From Planctomycetota bacterium (GTDB lineage Bacteria; Planctomycetota; Planctomycetia; Pirellulales; Pirellulaceae), in the NCBI GenBank assembly GCA_963204965.1, contig CAUJKA010000466.1, forward strand, positions 1-35,980: a DNA stretch of 35,980 nucleotides, read 5' to 3'. Positions 28,441-35,980 of this stretch are shown here, piece after piece (the first letter of the stretch is position 1; the number at the start of each line of letters is the position of its first letter). Under the pieces are notes generated by a model that saw only the letters and a program-made list of their open reading frames with translations, was not told the origin of the DNA and ran no database searches. The translations under genes and the position numbers were made by a program.

Positions 28441-29919
28441 ATGGATCCACTACAAGAATATTTGCTCTCCATCAACCGTCGACAAATGCTTCGTGGAGCT
28501 GCAGCGGGCGGGCTGGCCTTCTTGGGTAGCACAGCCCTGCAACAGATCTTGATGGCCGATGAGACGCGTACTCAAGGCAGTGAGCAGTCGCATTCTCAGA
28601 ATCGACATGGGCTCCCACATTTTGCACCCAAGGCCAAGCGCGTGATCTACCTGTATCAAGAAGGCGGTCCTTCGCAGGTTGATACTTGGGATCATAAGCC
28701 GAACTTGAGCGATTGGTTTGATAAAGACCTACCCGAAACAGTGCGCGGCACACAGCGACTTACCGGAATGACCAGTGGCCAATCGCGACTGCCCGTTGCG
28801 CCGAGCATGTTTCCATTTCGACGATTCGAAAACAATGAAGATGGTCTCTGGGTGAATGAGCAGCTAGCACGCACTGCTGAACATGCTAAGCAGTTGTGTG
28901 TTATTCATTCGATGAAGACCGAGCAGATCAATCATGGTCCTGGTATAACCTTCATGCAAACCGGACATCCTCTACCGGGTCGACCCTCGATGGGAGCTTG
29001 GCTGTCCTATGGACTAGGGACCGAAAACAAAGACTTGCCTTCGTTTGTTGTCATGATCAGCCAAGGCCGCGGACAGATGCAGGCTCTGTTCTCGCATCTT
29101 TGGGGGACGGGCTTCTTGCCGGGAGAGAATCAAGGAGTTCAGTTTCGAGCTTCTCGAGATCCAGTGCTCTACCTGAACAATCCAAAGGGGATGGCTCGAG
29201 AGGATCGTCGGCGGACTTTGGATTTGATCAGCAAGATGAATCAGCAGCAGGCTGAGCAATTGGGCGACTCGGAGATTCAAGCGAGAATCTCCCAATATGA
29301 GATGGCCTATCGCATGCAGACCAGTGTTCCCGCATTGACCGACTTCAGCGGCGAAACGGCGGCGACATTAGAGTTGTATGGCCCCGATGTCCACAAGCCT
29401 GGGACGTATGCCTACAACTGTTTGATGGCCCGGCGTATGGCTGAACGCGGAGTGCGATTTATTCAGCTCTACCATCGCGGCTGGGACCATCATGGAAGCG
29501 TGCCTAAGGACCTGCCCATGCAATGCCAAGACGTGGATCAAGCACAAGCCGGTTTGCTCAAGGATCTTCAGCAACGTGGTCTGTTGGAAGACACCTTAGT
29601 GTTGTGGGGCGGTGAGTTTGGTCGGACGGTTTACTGCCAAGGACCACTAGAGCGCGAGAAGTATGGTCGCGATCATCATCCAAGATGTTTTAGCGTCTGG
29701 CTTGCTGGCGGTGGAATTCGAGGCGGGATTCGTTATGGCCGGACCGACGAGTTCGCGTACAACATCGCTGAAAATCCAGTCAGCGTTCATGACTTGCACG
29801 CGACGATATTGCATTGCTTAGGAATCGATCACGAGCGATTCACCTTCAAGTCGCAGGGCCTAGATTTTCGGCTATCTGGTGTTGAACCATCCAGAGTGGT
29901 CCGGGAGATACTTGCGTGA
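28441..29919 (+). CDS. DUF1501 protein, Tat-exported, second copy
   Basis: The 492-residue product is a paralogue of the protein at 24419. The twin-arginine signal has Arg13-Arg14 (INRRQMLRGAAAGGLAFLG). The same signatures follow in order: [82 protein letters not shown] and ENPVSVHDLHATILHCLGIDH. ATG 28441 lies 2 bases after the stop of the PSCyt1 gene, so the two are translated from one message. An in-frame start 60 bases upstream would overlap that gene and displace the Tat signal, so I reject it. As in the first module, substrate and partner are inferred only from the repeated pairing. Confidence 0.92.
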   Translation: MDPLQEYLLSINRRQMLRGAAAGGLAFLGSTALQQILMADETRTQGSEQSHSQNRHGLPHFAPKAKRVIYLYQEGGPSQVDTWDHKPNLSDWFDKDLPETVRGTQRLTGMTSGQSRLPVAPSMFPFRRFENNEDGLWVNEQLARTAEHAKQLCVIHSMKTEQINHGPGITFMQTGHPLPGRPSMGAWLSYGLGTENKDLPSFVVMISQGRGQMQALFSHLWGTGFLPGENQGVQFRASRDPVLYLNNPKGMAREDRRRTLDLISKMNQQQAEQLGDSEIQARISQYEMAYRMQTSVPALTDFSGETAATLELYGPDVHKPGTYAYNCLMARRMAERGVRFIQLYHRGWDHHGSVPKDLPMQCQDVDQAQAGLLKDLQQRGLLEDTLVLWGGEFGRTVYCQGPLEREKYGRDHHPRCFSVWLAGGGIRGGIRYGRTDEFAYNIAENPVSVHDLHATILHCLGIDHERFTFKSQGLDFRLSGVEPSRVVREILA

Positions 29920-29996
29920 TTACTTCGAAAAATGAAAGAAAACAGCGACTCGTTGGCGCTAGTAGTTCTATCGTTTTTGCGTAGAAATTCAGGAGT

Positions 29997-30025
29997 TTGA
30001 GCGAGCTTGGTTTTGATGGTATCAT
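29997..30025 (+). promoter_or_regulatory. Candidate promoter of the coiled-coil protein gene
   Basis: TTGAGC (29997-30002) and TATCAT (30020-30025) are separated by exactly 17 bases. Transcription would start near 30032, about 31 bases before ATG 30063, which supports that start over a TTG at 29997. Confidence 0.5.
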
Positions 30026-30062
30026 TGTCACCGGTGTTGCCGAAAACCCCAAAGGCGTTGAA

Positions 30063-31400
30063 ATGAGTTCCTCGAAATCAAGAGACTATAGAGCCCAAGT
30101 AATCTATTTGTTCTTCGTCGCACTGTCTGTGATGAATTTTAATTCAGCTATTCGGGCAGGAGATAAAGAAGAGGAAAAAACTGCCTGCTTCTTGGTCGAC
30201 TCGCTAAACAAACTCGACGAAGTTAGCTTGGAAGAATCCTTCGAGCAATGGAAATTAATTCCTCGCGACTCAAAGTACTATCTTGTTGCAACACAGGCGT
30301 TGGTGATAAGGTCAATCGTTGACGATAAGTACTCGGAAGCATGGAAGCTTGTCGGTCAATGCGATGCAGAAATCGATAAGGCGCCTGAGTCGCTTCGTCT
30401 GGGGCATCAGGTATTCAAGATTTGGCTGCTGTTTGAAGCGCGAAAGCCCGAAAGCGTGAAGCCAGTGCTTCGCCTTTTTGCAAAGAAGGTGACAACTAAC
30501 GGAGGTTCTTCAGCGGACAGTTCCTACGGAATCGAATGGTTAGCGAAGTTCAACGCATTAATGAATGCACCGCAAAACTCTAAGGCCTCCTACGAAAAAG
30601 AGTTGCGAGGCATCTCAACTCTCGTTCAGCAATCTTCGCAAGGCAATCAGCGGTTGTTTCGCTCGGTTCAAGAATCCTGCCAAGCTGAAATAGGGGAGCT
30701 CGATGCAGAATGGAGTCGGATTCAAGAGATGTCACCAGATGAACGTGCGGCAACAGGCCAACAGGCTGGTGAGAAATTACGCAACCTAGAGTCCGAGGTC
30801 GAGCAAACTCGGAAAGCAGCACGTGATTCACTGGACGAATTTCGCGATGCGGACAAGAAGTGGAAACAATTGGGCAGCGCTCATAAGAGGAAAGCGCACG
30901 ACGTGGATCATTTGCACGCTCCCGGCCGGCCCAACCAGCCAAAGAAGCCTGATCGACCTAGCAGGCCTTCTGGTAGAAATGATGAGCGGGAACAAAGAGA
31001 ATACTTACAAAAAGAACGCGAATACGACGCTAAGATGAATCAATATGAACGAGACATGCGGGCGTATCAGCAAGCATATGCGGAGTGGAAGATAATCGAT
31101 GACGCTTTACGCAATAAACTTAGAGCGGAGTTAGCAGCTATTGGGCAAGATCTCAACGTAGCCGCGCAGGAGCGTAAAGTGAAGCAAACAAGCGACGATG
31201 AGTGTCAGAAGTCGCTTCGAAAATTGCAGTCCTCATTAAAGCAAGAACAGGTGAAGTCTCGACGTTTGATTGAAGCCTTAGATTTTGCCAACGCACCGGA
31301 CTCAAGCTCCAAATCGATTGTCACGCCTTCCCGATTGCGGAACCTGAATCTTGAGGGTTATGTAGCAAAACTGAATCAAGTCATTCGCGAAATTGATTAG
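30063..31400 (+). CDS. Secreted coiled-coil protein of unknown function
   Basis: I do not recognise this 445-residue protein. A signal peptide or anchor spans about residues 12-32 (VIYLFFVALSVMNFNSAIRAG). About 40-210 is helical and may form TPR-like hairpins (SEAWKLVGQCDAEIDKAPESLR). About 215-275 is a strongly charged coiled coil. A Pro/Arg-rich stretch (PGRPNQPKKPDRPSRPSGR, about 283-301) breaks it, then a Tyr/Glu/Arg/Gln-rich helix (EYLQKEREYDAKMNQYERDM) and a further coiled coil to about 415. No catalytic motif is seen. It has its own candidate promoter and stands apart from the DUF1501 gene (143 bases). Codon use looks slightly more A-rich than in the modules before it. A structural or scaffold role in the envelope is the most that can be inferred. 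Confidence 0.65.
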   Translation: MSSSKSRDYRAQVIYLFFVALSVMNFNSAIRAGDKEEEKTACFLVDSLNKLDEVSLEESFEQWKLIPRDSKYYLVATQALVIRSIVDDKYSEAWKLVGQCDAEIDKAPESLRLGHQVFKIWLLFEARKPESVKPVLRLFAKKVTTNGGSSADSSYGIEWLAKFNALMNAPQNSKASYEKELRGISTLVQQSSQGNQRLFRSVQESCQAEIGELDAEWSRIQEMSPDERAATGQQAGEKLRNLESEVEQTRKAARDSLDEFRDADKKWKQLGSAHKRKAHDVDHLHAPGRPNQPKKPDRPSRPSGRNDEREQREYLQKEREYDAKMNQYERDMRAYQQAYAEWKIIDDALRNKLRAELAAIGQDLNVAAQERKVKQTSDDECQKSLRKLQSSLKQEQVKSRRLIEALDFANAPDSSSKSIVTPSRLRNLNLEGYVAKLNQVIREID

Positions 31401-31465
31401 GTTTGATTCTTGAAGTAGACCTGGAGTTGATCGAGGTTTTCCCTGGAATGAAGAAAATCAGAGAT

Positions 31466-31522
31466 AGAACACAGAAGCATGGAGGACACAGAGGAGCTAC
31501 TGAAGTTCTAGCGAGTCCCACC
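31466..31522. repeat. CACAGAGG-type repeat followed by a diverged copy of the GTGGGATTCGCCAGAA unit
   Basis: GAACACAGAAGCATGGAGGACACAGAGG (31466-31493, read in two parts) matches the left arm of the inverted repeat at 34295-34369. GAAGTTCTAGCGAGTCCCACC (31502-31522, 21 bases given in two parts: GAAGTTCTAG and CGAGTCCCACC) is a worn copy of the unit clustered at 25861-26134. The stretch lies between two convergent genes. Confidence 0.5.
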
Positions 31523-31575
31523 GCGTCCGACTGAAGAGTTGAGGAAGCGTTAGTTCTTAACTTTGTAGCAAAGAG

Positions 31576-32658
31576 TCATCGACTGGGATCTTCCAATAGA
31601 GGTTGGAGTAGTTGCTCTCTCAAATCCGATGGGCAGTTGGGTGCTGCTTTAACTTCGGGCCACAATTGTACTGGAGGAGATTGAACTAGATTCTCGTTCA
31701 ATCGAATCGCCTTGAAATCATCGTGCAAGTATTTGCGCGCTCCGCAAGAGATCGCATCGCAACTCGCTCGTATCCCGCGGCCACATTTTTTCCAGGGGCA
31801 AGTACGACCAATGTATTGAGCATTGGTATTCGCCAAGAAAATATCCGCGCCTGCGTTATGAGCAGCTAGATGACCGGTCAACTGCCTACCCAGAGTCGCA
31901 AGTGGCCCCAAATCACAATCGCCAGTGACAGTTACCAATAAATCGACGTCCTTGGGGAACTCTTTGTCCTCAGTCAGTGACCCAATCAACGCTATCCGTT
32001 CCACACCAGCGATATCACGAGCGAATCGAACGAACCTTCGTACTTCAGCAAACATGATCTTTCGCAACTCTGGTAAGGGCTGCGGCTCGAATTTCTCTTC
32101 AGCATTCAGCGGCTGGACGCCGATGTGGTTTAGCCACTCAATGATTGCTTCTCGCTGACGATCTTGCTCAAAGCAGCACCATTGCTGATCAAGTCGACGA
32201 TCTGTTCCAATGGCTTCTCTAAAATTGCGGAACGGCTTGTGCCCTGCAAGAGCTTTATTGAGCCGATGTCGAACTTCATCATCTTCAATCGAGTCAGTGA
32301 AGTCGCGCATCCATCCAAAGCACTGGTCCGTAGTGAAACGCGGAATCTCCTCGAAACGGTCTTTATCTGCCGAGTGTAGGACCTGAATCGCTTCGAAAAC
32401 ACTCGGCTTAATCCATTCCGGAACATTCTCGTATGCTTCCGTACCTTCAATATCCTCATCAGTCCAGGTCTCGCCGTTTTGCGATCCCCCGAGCTCCTCT
32501 ATGATCTCGTCTGTTGCGTTAGTGAGCTCTTCATGTAAGAGAATAACCCTTCCAGTTTGTGTGTCCAGGTAGTTCGAGAGCTGAAAGGCTACTCCAGGAT
32601 CGCTTGCTGGGTCAAAGGCAAGTTCGAGGTTGGACCAATCGATGTTGAGTTTCTTCAT
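31576..32658 (-). CDS. UPF0158-family domain fused to a nucleotidyltransferase domain
   Basis: The 360-residue protein joins two domains. Residues 1-180 match the UPF0158 family: LNIDWSNLELAFD, LDTQTGRVILL, FGWMRDFTDSIEDDEVRHRLNKAL and FRNFREAI. Residues about 195-325 look like a small nucleotidyltransferase: Gly226-Ser227 followed by Asp237 and Asp239 (GS...PKDVDLLV), with Asp272 in GADIFL as the likely third carboxylate. After it comes a Cys-rich segment (Cys287, 292, 300, 305) and YLHDD, which could bind a metal. UPF0158 has no known function; small nucleotidyltransferases add a nucleotide to RNA, protein or drugs. ATG 32658 is used; TTG 32688 adds ten residues before the UPF0158 start. 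The gene is divergent from the Uma2 gene with 131 bases between. Confidence 0.8.
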   Translation of the reverse strand: MKKLNIDWSNLELAFDPASDPGVAFQLSNYLDTQTGRVILLHEELTNATDEIIEELGGSQNGETWTDEDIEGTEAYENVPEWIKPSVFEAIQVLHSADKDRFEEIPRFTTDQCFGWMRDFTDSIEDDEVRHRLNKALAGHKPFRNFREAIGTDRRLDQQWCCFEQDRQREAIIEWLNHIGVQPLNAEEKFEPQPLPELRKIMFAEVRRFVRFARDIAGVERIALIGSLTEDKEFPKDVDLLVTVTGDCDLGPLATLGRQLTGHLAAHNAGADIFLANTNAQYIGRTCPWKKCGRGIRASCDAISCGARKYLHDDFKAIRLNENLVQSPPVQLWPEVKAAPNCPSDLREQLLQPLLEDPSR

Positions 32659-32789
32659 GACAAGAGTTTTGGGCTTCTTCCCGATCAAAAAGGACTAAAC
32701 TGGTTTGTATTGGACACTGCAAACGCGACAGACGCCAAAGTCACTTTGAGTATAGTACCTGGAACGCGACATTCTCTAAAGGAGTATCT

Positions 32790-33398
32790 ATGAGCAACGC
32801 ACCGAAGAGCGAATTTGTATCTGCTGAAGACTACCTGCTTTCGGAAGAAAATGCGAGCAACCGGAGCGAGTACATCGAAGGCTGGGTTCGGGCCATGACA
32901 GGCGGTAGCGTGCGGCATAATCAAGTAAAGGTCAATTGTACCTACCATTTGATGCGCCAGCTAAAGGGAAAGCCTTGTCGCCCATTCGATTCCGACATGA
33001 AACTTCGAATTCGCGGAAAAGGTGCGAGGTTCTATTATCCGGATTTGCAAGTGGTCTGTGACAGCAACTCGTCAACAGAACATTTTCAAGACTCGCCGGT
33101 TTCGATTATCGAAGTCCTATCGCCTAGTACTCGCCAGTACGATCTCGACGAAAAACTGAATGCCTATTTGCAAATCGACACCTTGGAGTGTTACATCGTC
33201 CTCGAGCAACACATTCCATATGCCATCGTACTTCGCCGAGCGCCTCATGGGTTCTTTCGTGAAACTTATGACGGTCTGGATTCCGTGATCATGCTGCCAT
33301 TTCTTGGTGTCACTCTCGAACTTCGCGACGTCTATGATGGAGTTGAGTTTTCCGCAACCTGTGTTCAAGAGCCGGACACAGAATACGAGATTGTTTAG
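32790..33398 (+). CDS. Uma2-family protein (PD-(D/E)XK-type putative endonuclease, DUF820)
   Basis: The 202-residue protein shows the Uma2 layout: SAEDYLLSE and RSEYIEGWV at the N-terminus (Glu30), HNQVKVN with His43, PDLQVV with Asp85, IIEVLSPST with Glu108, and a following DLDEKLNAYL with Lys122, then ECYIVLEQ. These are the residues of a restriction-endonuclease-like fold, so a metal-dependent nuclease is likely, although the biological target of Uma2 proteins is not known; the family is strongly expanded in Planctomycetes and Cyanobacteria. AAAGGAG lies 6 bases before ATG 32790, the best ribosome-binding site in this part of the window. TATAGT at 32751-32756 may be its -10 element. The DUF4159 gene follows after 21 bases on the same strand. 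Confidence 0.88.
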   Translation: MSNAPKSEFVSAEDYLLSEENASNRSEYIEGWVRAMTGGSVRHNQVKVNCTYHLMRQLKGKPCRPFDSDMKLRIRGKGARFYYPDLQVVCDSNSSTEHFQDSPVSIIEVLSPSTRQYDLDEKLNAYLQIDTLECYIVLEQHIPYAIVLRRAPHGFFRETYDGLDSVIMLPFLGVTLELRDVYDGVEFSATCVQEPDTEYEIV

Positions 33399-33419
33399 TC
33401 GCGAAAGTGGAGAGAATAC

Positions 33420-34256
33420 GTGCGTTCGAGCTTAGGTGCGATACTACTGTTGTTTGTACTGCAAAGCGCCTCGTGGGCGCAGCAGTTGAACGATCGCTTT
33501 CAATCCGATTTGGATATGGCGAATTTTGATCCCGATAAGTTCACCTTCGTTCGGATCATGTATGACAGTGTAGGCGGCAACGGTGAAGCCTGGTATCCGG
33601 GAGATCGCGGCTGGATTCCTCGATGGGCGACAGACCATCCAGACGGCGCACGCAATTTGGTGTGGCGATTGAATCAGCTCACCACCCTCAATGCCAATCA
33701 AGGATCGCTGGTGTTACGCCTGACGGATCCAAGACTCTTTGACTTCCCTTTTATCTTCATGAGCGATCCGGGCTGGCAAGAGCTTAGCCAAGAGGAGCGA
33801 GTCGCATTGCGGACCTATCTCGAACGAGGCGGGTTTCTTTGGGTCGATGATTTCTGGGGGCAAGCCGAGTGGGACAACTTAGAACGAAACACATTGACCG
33901 AAGCGAAAGGCTGGAAGTGGATCGATATCCCGTCGGATCATGAGATCCTGAAGTCTGTCTACCCGATGAAGAGTTGTCCGCAGGTTACCGCCTATCAGTT
34001 CTATATTCGAAGTGGTGTGTCCTACGATCCACCTGGGTTCCACAAGCTGCCCAACGGTGGAGTCGCCGATATGAAGCAGGTTCATTTTCGCGGCTTGATT
34101 GATCCCTCCGGACGACTTGCTGCAGTCGCAACGCACAACACCGACATCGCCGATGGCTGGGAACGCGAAGGCGAAAATCCTGAGTTCTTTCAGCGGTTCT
34201 CGATCAACGCTTACGCGCTTGCGATCAATATCATTACGTATGCGATGTCGCACTGA
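33420..34256 (+). CDS. Secreted DUF4159 protein
   Basis: This 278-residue protein has a Sec signal peptide (MRSSLGAILLLFVLQSASWAQ) and a single DUF4159 domain: FTFVRIMYDSVGG, GWIPRWATDHPDGARNLVWRL, FDFPFIFMSDPGW, LRTYLERGGFLWVDDFWG and, near the end, INAYALAINIITYAMS. The fold is thought to resemble glutamine amidotransferase-like proteins, and the family often occurs with large membrane proteins and MoxR-type ATPases; here no such neighbours are seen, and the family role is unknown. The start is GTG 33420 with GGAGAG 7 bases before it. It lies 21 bases after the Uma2 gene, so the two may be cotranscribed, but nothing in the sequences links their functions. Confidence 0.88.
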   Translation: MRSSLGAILLLFVLQSASWAQQLNDRFQSDLDMANFDPDKFTFVRIMYDSVGGNGEAWYPGDRGWIPRWATDHPDGARNLVWRLNQLTTLNANQGSLVLRLTDPRLFDFPFIFMSDPGWQELSQEERVALRTYLERGGFLWVDDFWGQAEWDNLERNTLTEAKGWKWIDIPSDHEILKSVYPMKSCPQVTAYQFYIRSGVSYDPPGFHKLPNGGVADMKQVHFRGLIDPSGRLAAVATHNTDIADGWEREGENPEFFQRFSINAYALAINIITYAMSH

Positions 34257-34294
34257 TGAGTTGGAGAGGGACAAGATAGAGGAGCAGAAGAGTT

Positions 34295-34369
34295 AAACAC
34301 AGAGGAACGGAGGACACAGAGGAAGAACTCGTTCGAGCAACTCTCTGTGATCTCCGTGCCTCTTTGTTT
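34295..34369. repeat. CACAGAGG-type inverted repeat between convergent genes, likely bidirectional terminator
   Basis: The left arm (34295-34321, AAACACAGAGG then ACGGAGGACACAGAG) and the right arm (34343-34369, CTCTGTGATCTCCGTG then CCTCTTTGTTT) are complementary over about 27 bases with a few mismatches, around a 21-base loop. It fills the 125-base gap between the ends of the DUF4159 and MFS genes, and T-rich sequence follows on the plus strand. Confidence 0.7.
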
Positions 34370-34381
34370 CATTCTCTTAGA

Positions 34382-35716
34382 TTAACTGGGAATCTTCACG
34401 GGTTCCATCTTTGGCAAAATCACGTTCAAAATCAGCCAAGCAATGACATAGGCACTACTTGCCCAGAGGAACAGCGGCGCGTAGCCGAAGCGTGCTATGA
34501 CAAAACCAGCGACCGGTGCTAAGATCATTCCGCCAATGCCTCCAGCAGTGCCGCCAAGTCCAGAGACCGATGCTACCAATTGTCTAGGAAATAGATCCGA
34601 AGCAATTGGATAAATGTTGGCTGACCAGCCTTGATGAGCGGCAGTAGCCAGCGAGATTAACGCAACGGCTACGTACAAACTGTGCGTTGTAGATGCGAAG
34701 TAAATCGGCAGGATGCAAACTGCGCAGATCAGTAGGGTAGTTTTGCGGGCTGCGTTGAGCGACATGCCTTTGAGCATGAAACGAGTTGACAGCCAACCAA
34801 AAAAGATCGAGCCAAAATCGGAGACCAAGTAAATTACCAAGAATGGTAGGCCGATCGTCTTAAGATCAAGTTTCGTATCGAGGGCTGCGTTATCGTTGAA
34901 GAAAGTTGGCAACCACGTTAGGTAGAACCACCAAATGGGATCGGCCAAAAACTTGGCAATCATCAGGGCCCAAGTCTGTCGGTACTTGAGCAGACTAAAC
35001 CACGAGACCTTGGTCGTTAACTCGTTGGGGTCTGACCCCACTTCGATAATCGCAAGCTCTTCGGTTGTAATTCTGGGATGCTCCGCCGGGGATCGATAGG
35101 CTCGCAACCAAACGATAAGCATCAAGAATCCGAGCAATCCAGTGACAAAGAAGGACGCTCGCCAACCAAAATAAAGCGTCAACAATGGGACAGCGAACGC
35201 CGTGAGGATCACGCCGACGTTGGTTCCAGCATTGAACAAACCAGTCGCTAGTGTTCGTTCATGTTTGGGAAACCATTCCGAAACGGCTTTCACAGAGCTA
35301 GGAAAAATTGAGGCTTCCCCAAGGCCCAGAACAAACCTTGCGCTCGAGAGACTTTTCACTCCCATCGTAAAACTAGATACCACTCCGGCAAGGCTCCAAA
35401 CAGTCATGCCAAGTGCTAAGCCAATTCGGGTTCCCAGACGATCAATTACATATCCGATTGCCAAGAATCCCAAGGTGTAAGCGGTCTTGAATGCCCAGTC
35501 GACATATCCCATAAGCTCCTTGAAACGACTGACATCCGCTTCGCTTAATGTGTGGTCTGCAGGCAGGCCTAACATGGACCTCCGAAACCCATCGTCAATC
35601 ATCGTGAAGGAAAGCACATTACGATCGACATAGTTGATGACGGTTGCGAAAAAGAGTATGGCAACGATACGCCAGCGAAGTCCTTGGATTCCTGTCACGT
35701 GGGTCAGCCTAGTCAT
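34382..35716 (-). CDS. MFS transporter, anion:cation symporter family (hexuronate-transporter-like)
   Basis: The 444-residue protein has about twelve hydrophobic helices and the look of ExuT/GudP-type transporters, which import sugar acids with cations across the inner membrane. Helix 1 carries the typical INYVDRNVLS; GYVIDRLGTRIGLALG is the cytoplasmic loop 2-3 motif; RFVLGLGEASIFPSSVKAVSEWFPKHERTLATGLFNAGTNVG (given here as the helix 4-5 region) is characteristic, as is GWRASFFVTG. A central cytoplasmic loop (about 205-235) separates the halves and contains the residues VGSDPNEL, coded by a palindromic GGGGTCTGACCCC at about 35026-35038. The substrate cannot be fixed from sequence. ATG 35716 opens the expected cytoplasmic N-terminus; no strong ribosome-binding site is seen. 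No sugar-acid catabolic gene is adjacent. Confidence 0.88.
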   Translation of the reverse strand: MTRLTHVTGIQGLRWRIVAILFFATVINYVDRNVLSFTMIDDGFRRSMLGLPADHTLSEADVSRFKELMGYVDWAFKTAYTLGFLAIGYVIDRLGTRIGLALGMTVWSLAGVVSSFTMGVKSLSSARFVLGLGEASIFPSSVKAVSEWFPKHERTLATGLFNAGTNVGVILTAFAVPLLTLYFGWRASFFVTGLLGFLMLIVWLRAYRSPAEHPRITTEELAIIEVGSDPNELTTKVSWFSLLKYRQTWALMIAKFLADPIWWFYLTWLPTFFNDNAALDTKLDLKTIGLPFLVIYLVSDFGSIFFGWLSTRFMLKGMSLNAARKTTLLICAVCILPIYFASTTHSLYVAVALISLATAAHQGWSANIYPIASDLFPRQLVASVSGLGGTAGGIGGMILAPVAGFVIARFGYAPLFLWASSAYVIAWLILNVILPKMEPVKIPS

Positions 35717-35910
35717 AGAAGAAGAGATTCACCAGCCTTACTGTTTTGAGGTTTCCCGTTTTACCATATTTGCATCTAACGCGCTGGAGTAGCTCGTAGT
35801 AGCAATGGGTCGTAAATGTAAAGAGTTTGAAATTCACGGCTGTTTCGTAGGGTGTGGGAATTGGCTCCTGCGAGTACTGCCCGTAGTGGTCGAGGTGAAG
35901 AGTACCCCTA

Positions 35911-35980
35911 AAAAACCCACGTAAAGGTCACGAAAACACGGAACCAAACCCAAAAACAAAAAGGAACAAAAGAAAAAGCC
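35911..35980. repeat. A-rich CACGAAAAC-type repeat at the right edge
   Basis: A-rich sequence with CACGTAAAGGTCACGAAAAC and repeated AACCC/AAACAAAAAGG words, similar in style to 20045-20128. It runs off the window. The rest of 35717-35910 shows no supported gene. Confidence 0.4.

Noticed and set aside
32557..32793. 78-codon plus-strand frame before Uma2
   Set aside because: It is antisense to the UPF0158 N-terminus and ends on the Uma2 start region; no independent support.

Overview
The window reads as chromosome of a planctomycete, most likely of the Pirellulales. The reasons are two adjacent modules of planctomycete cytochrome-like proteins (PSCyt1, DUF1549, DUF1553) each followed by a DUF1501 protein, a large secreted dehydrogenase-like protein ending in a CxxCH haem motif, an EF-Tu with a planctomycete-like switch I, and a planctomycete-type tyrosine integrase next to a tRNA. 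Genes are widely spaced, sit on both strands and rarely form long operons. Many of the gaps are filled with short dispersed repeats.

Layout. 1-4343: the tail of an unknown gene, a UvrC-like GIY-YIG protein without the RNase H half, and a large membrane-anchored protein of unknown function. 4833-9782: a two-gene RND efflux operon. 10113-15329: a haem-binding dehydrogenase-like protein (minus), a rhomboid protease (plus) and a secreted TPR protein (minus). 15895-15968: tRNA-Lys(CTT) with its own promoter and a strong hairpin behind it. 15914-17972: a decayed integrative element holding a frameshifted integrase that reads into the tRNA, a broken histone-deacetylase-like gene and a small Cys/His protein. 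18506-19687: an isolated EF-Tu gene with terminators on both sides. 19883-21151: a gene-poor, repeat-rich stretch. 21152-29919: two PSCyt1/DUF1549/DUF1553 plus DUF1501 modules. 30063-35716: a secreted coiled-coil protein, a UPF0158-nucleotidyltransferase fusion divergent from a Uma2 nuclease, a DUF4159 protein and an MFS transporter.

How the genes work together. The adaptor and pump at 4833-9782 form one efflux system. Each PSCyt1-type protein is paired with a Tat-exported DUF1501 protein, so each pair probably acts as one unit in the cell envelope, but the biochemical role is not known. The integrase, tRNA and broken genes are what remains of one insertion event. The nucleotidyltransferase and Uma2 genes share an intergenic region but belong to families whose substrates are not established.

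No complete new system is evident. The best leads are the dispersed palindromic repeat families (several copies each in 36 kb), the fused UPF0158-nucleotidyltransferase beside Uma2, the isolated diverged EF-Tu behind a short-ORF-plus-terminator leader, and the tRNA-Lys integration remnant. All family calls come from reading motifs by eye; no database search was run.
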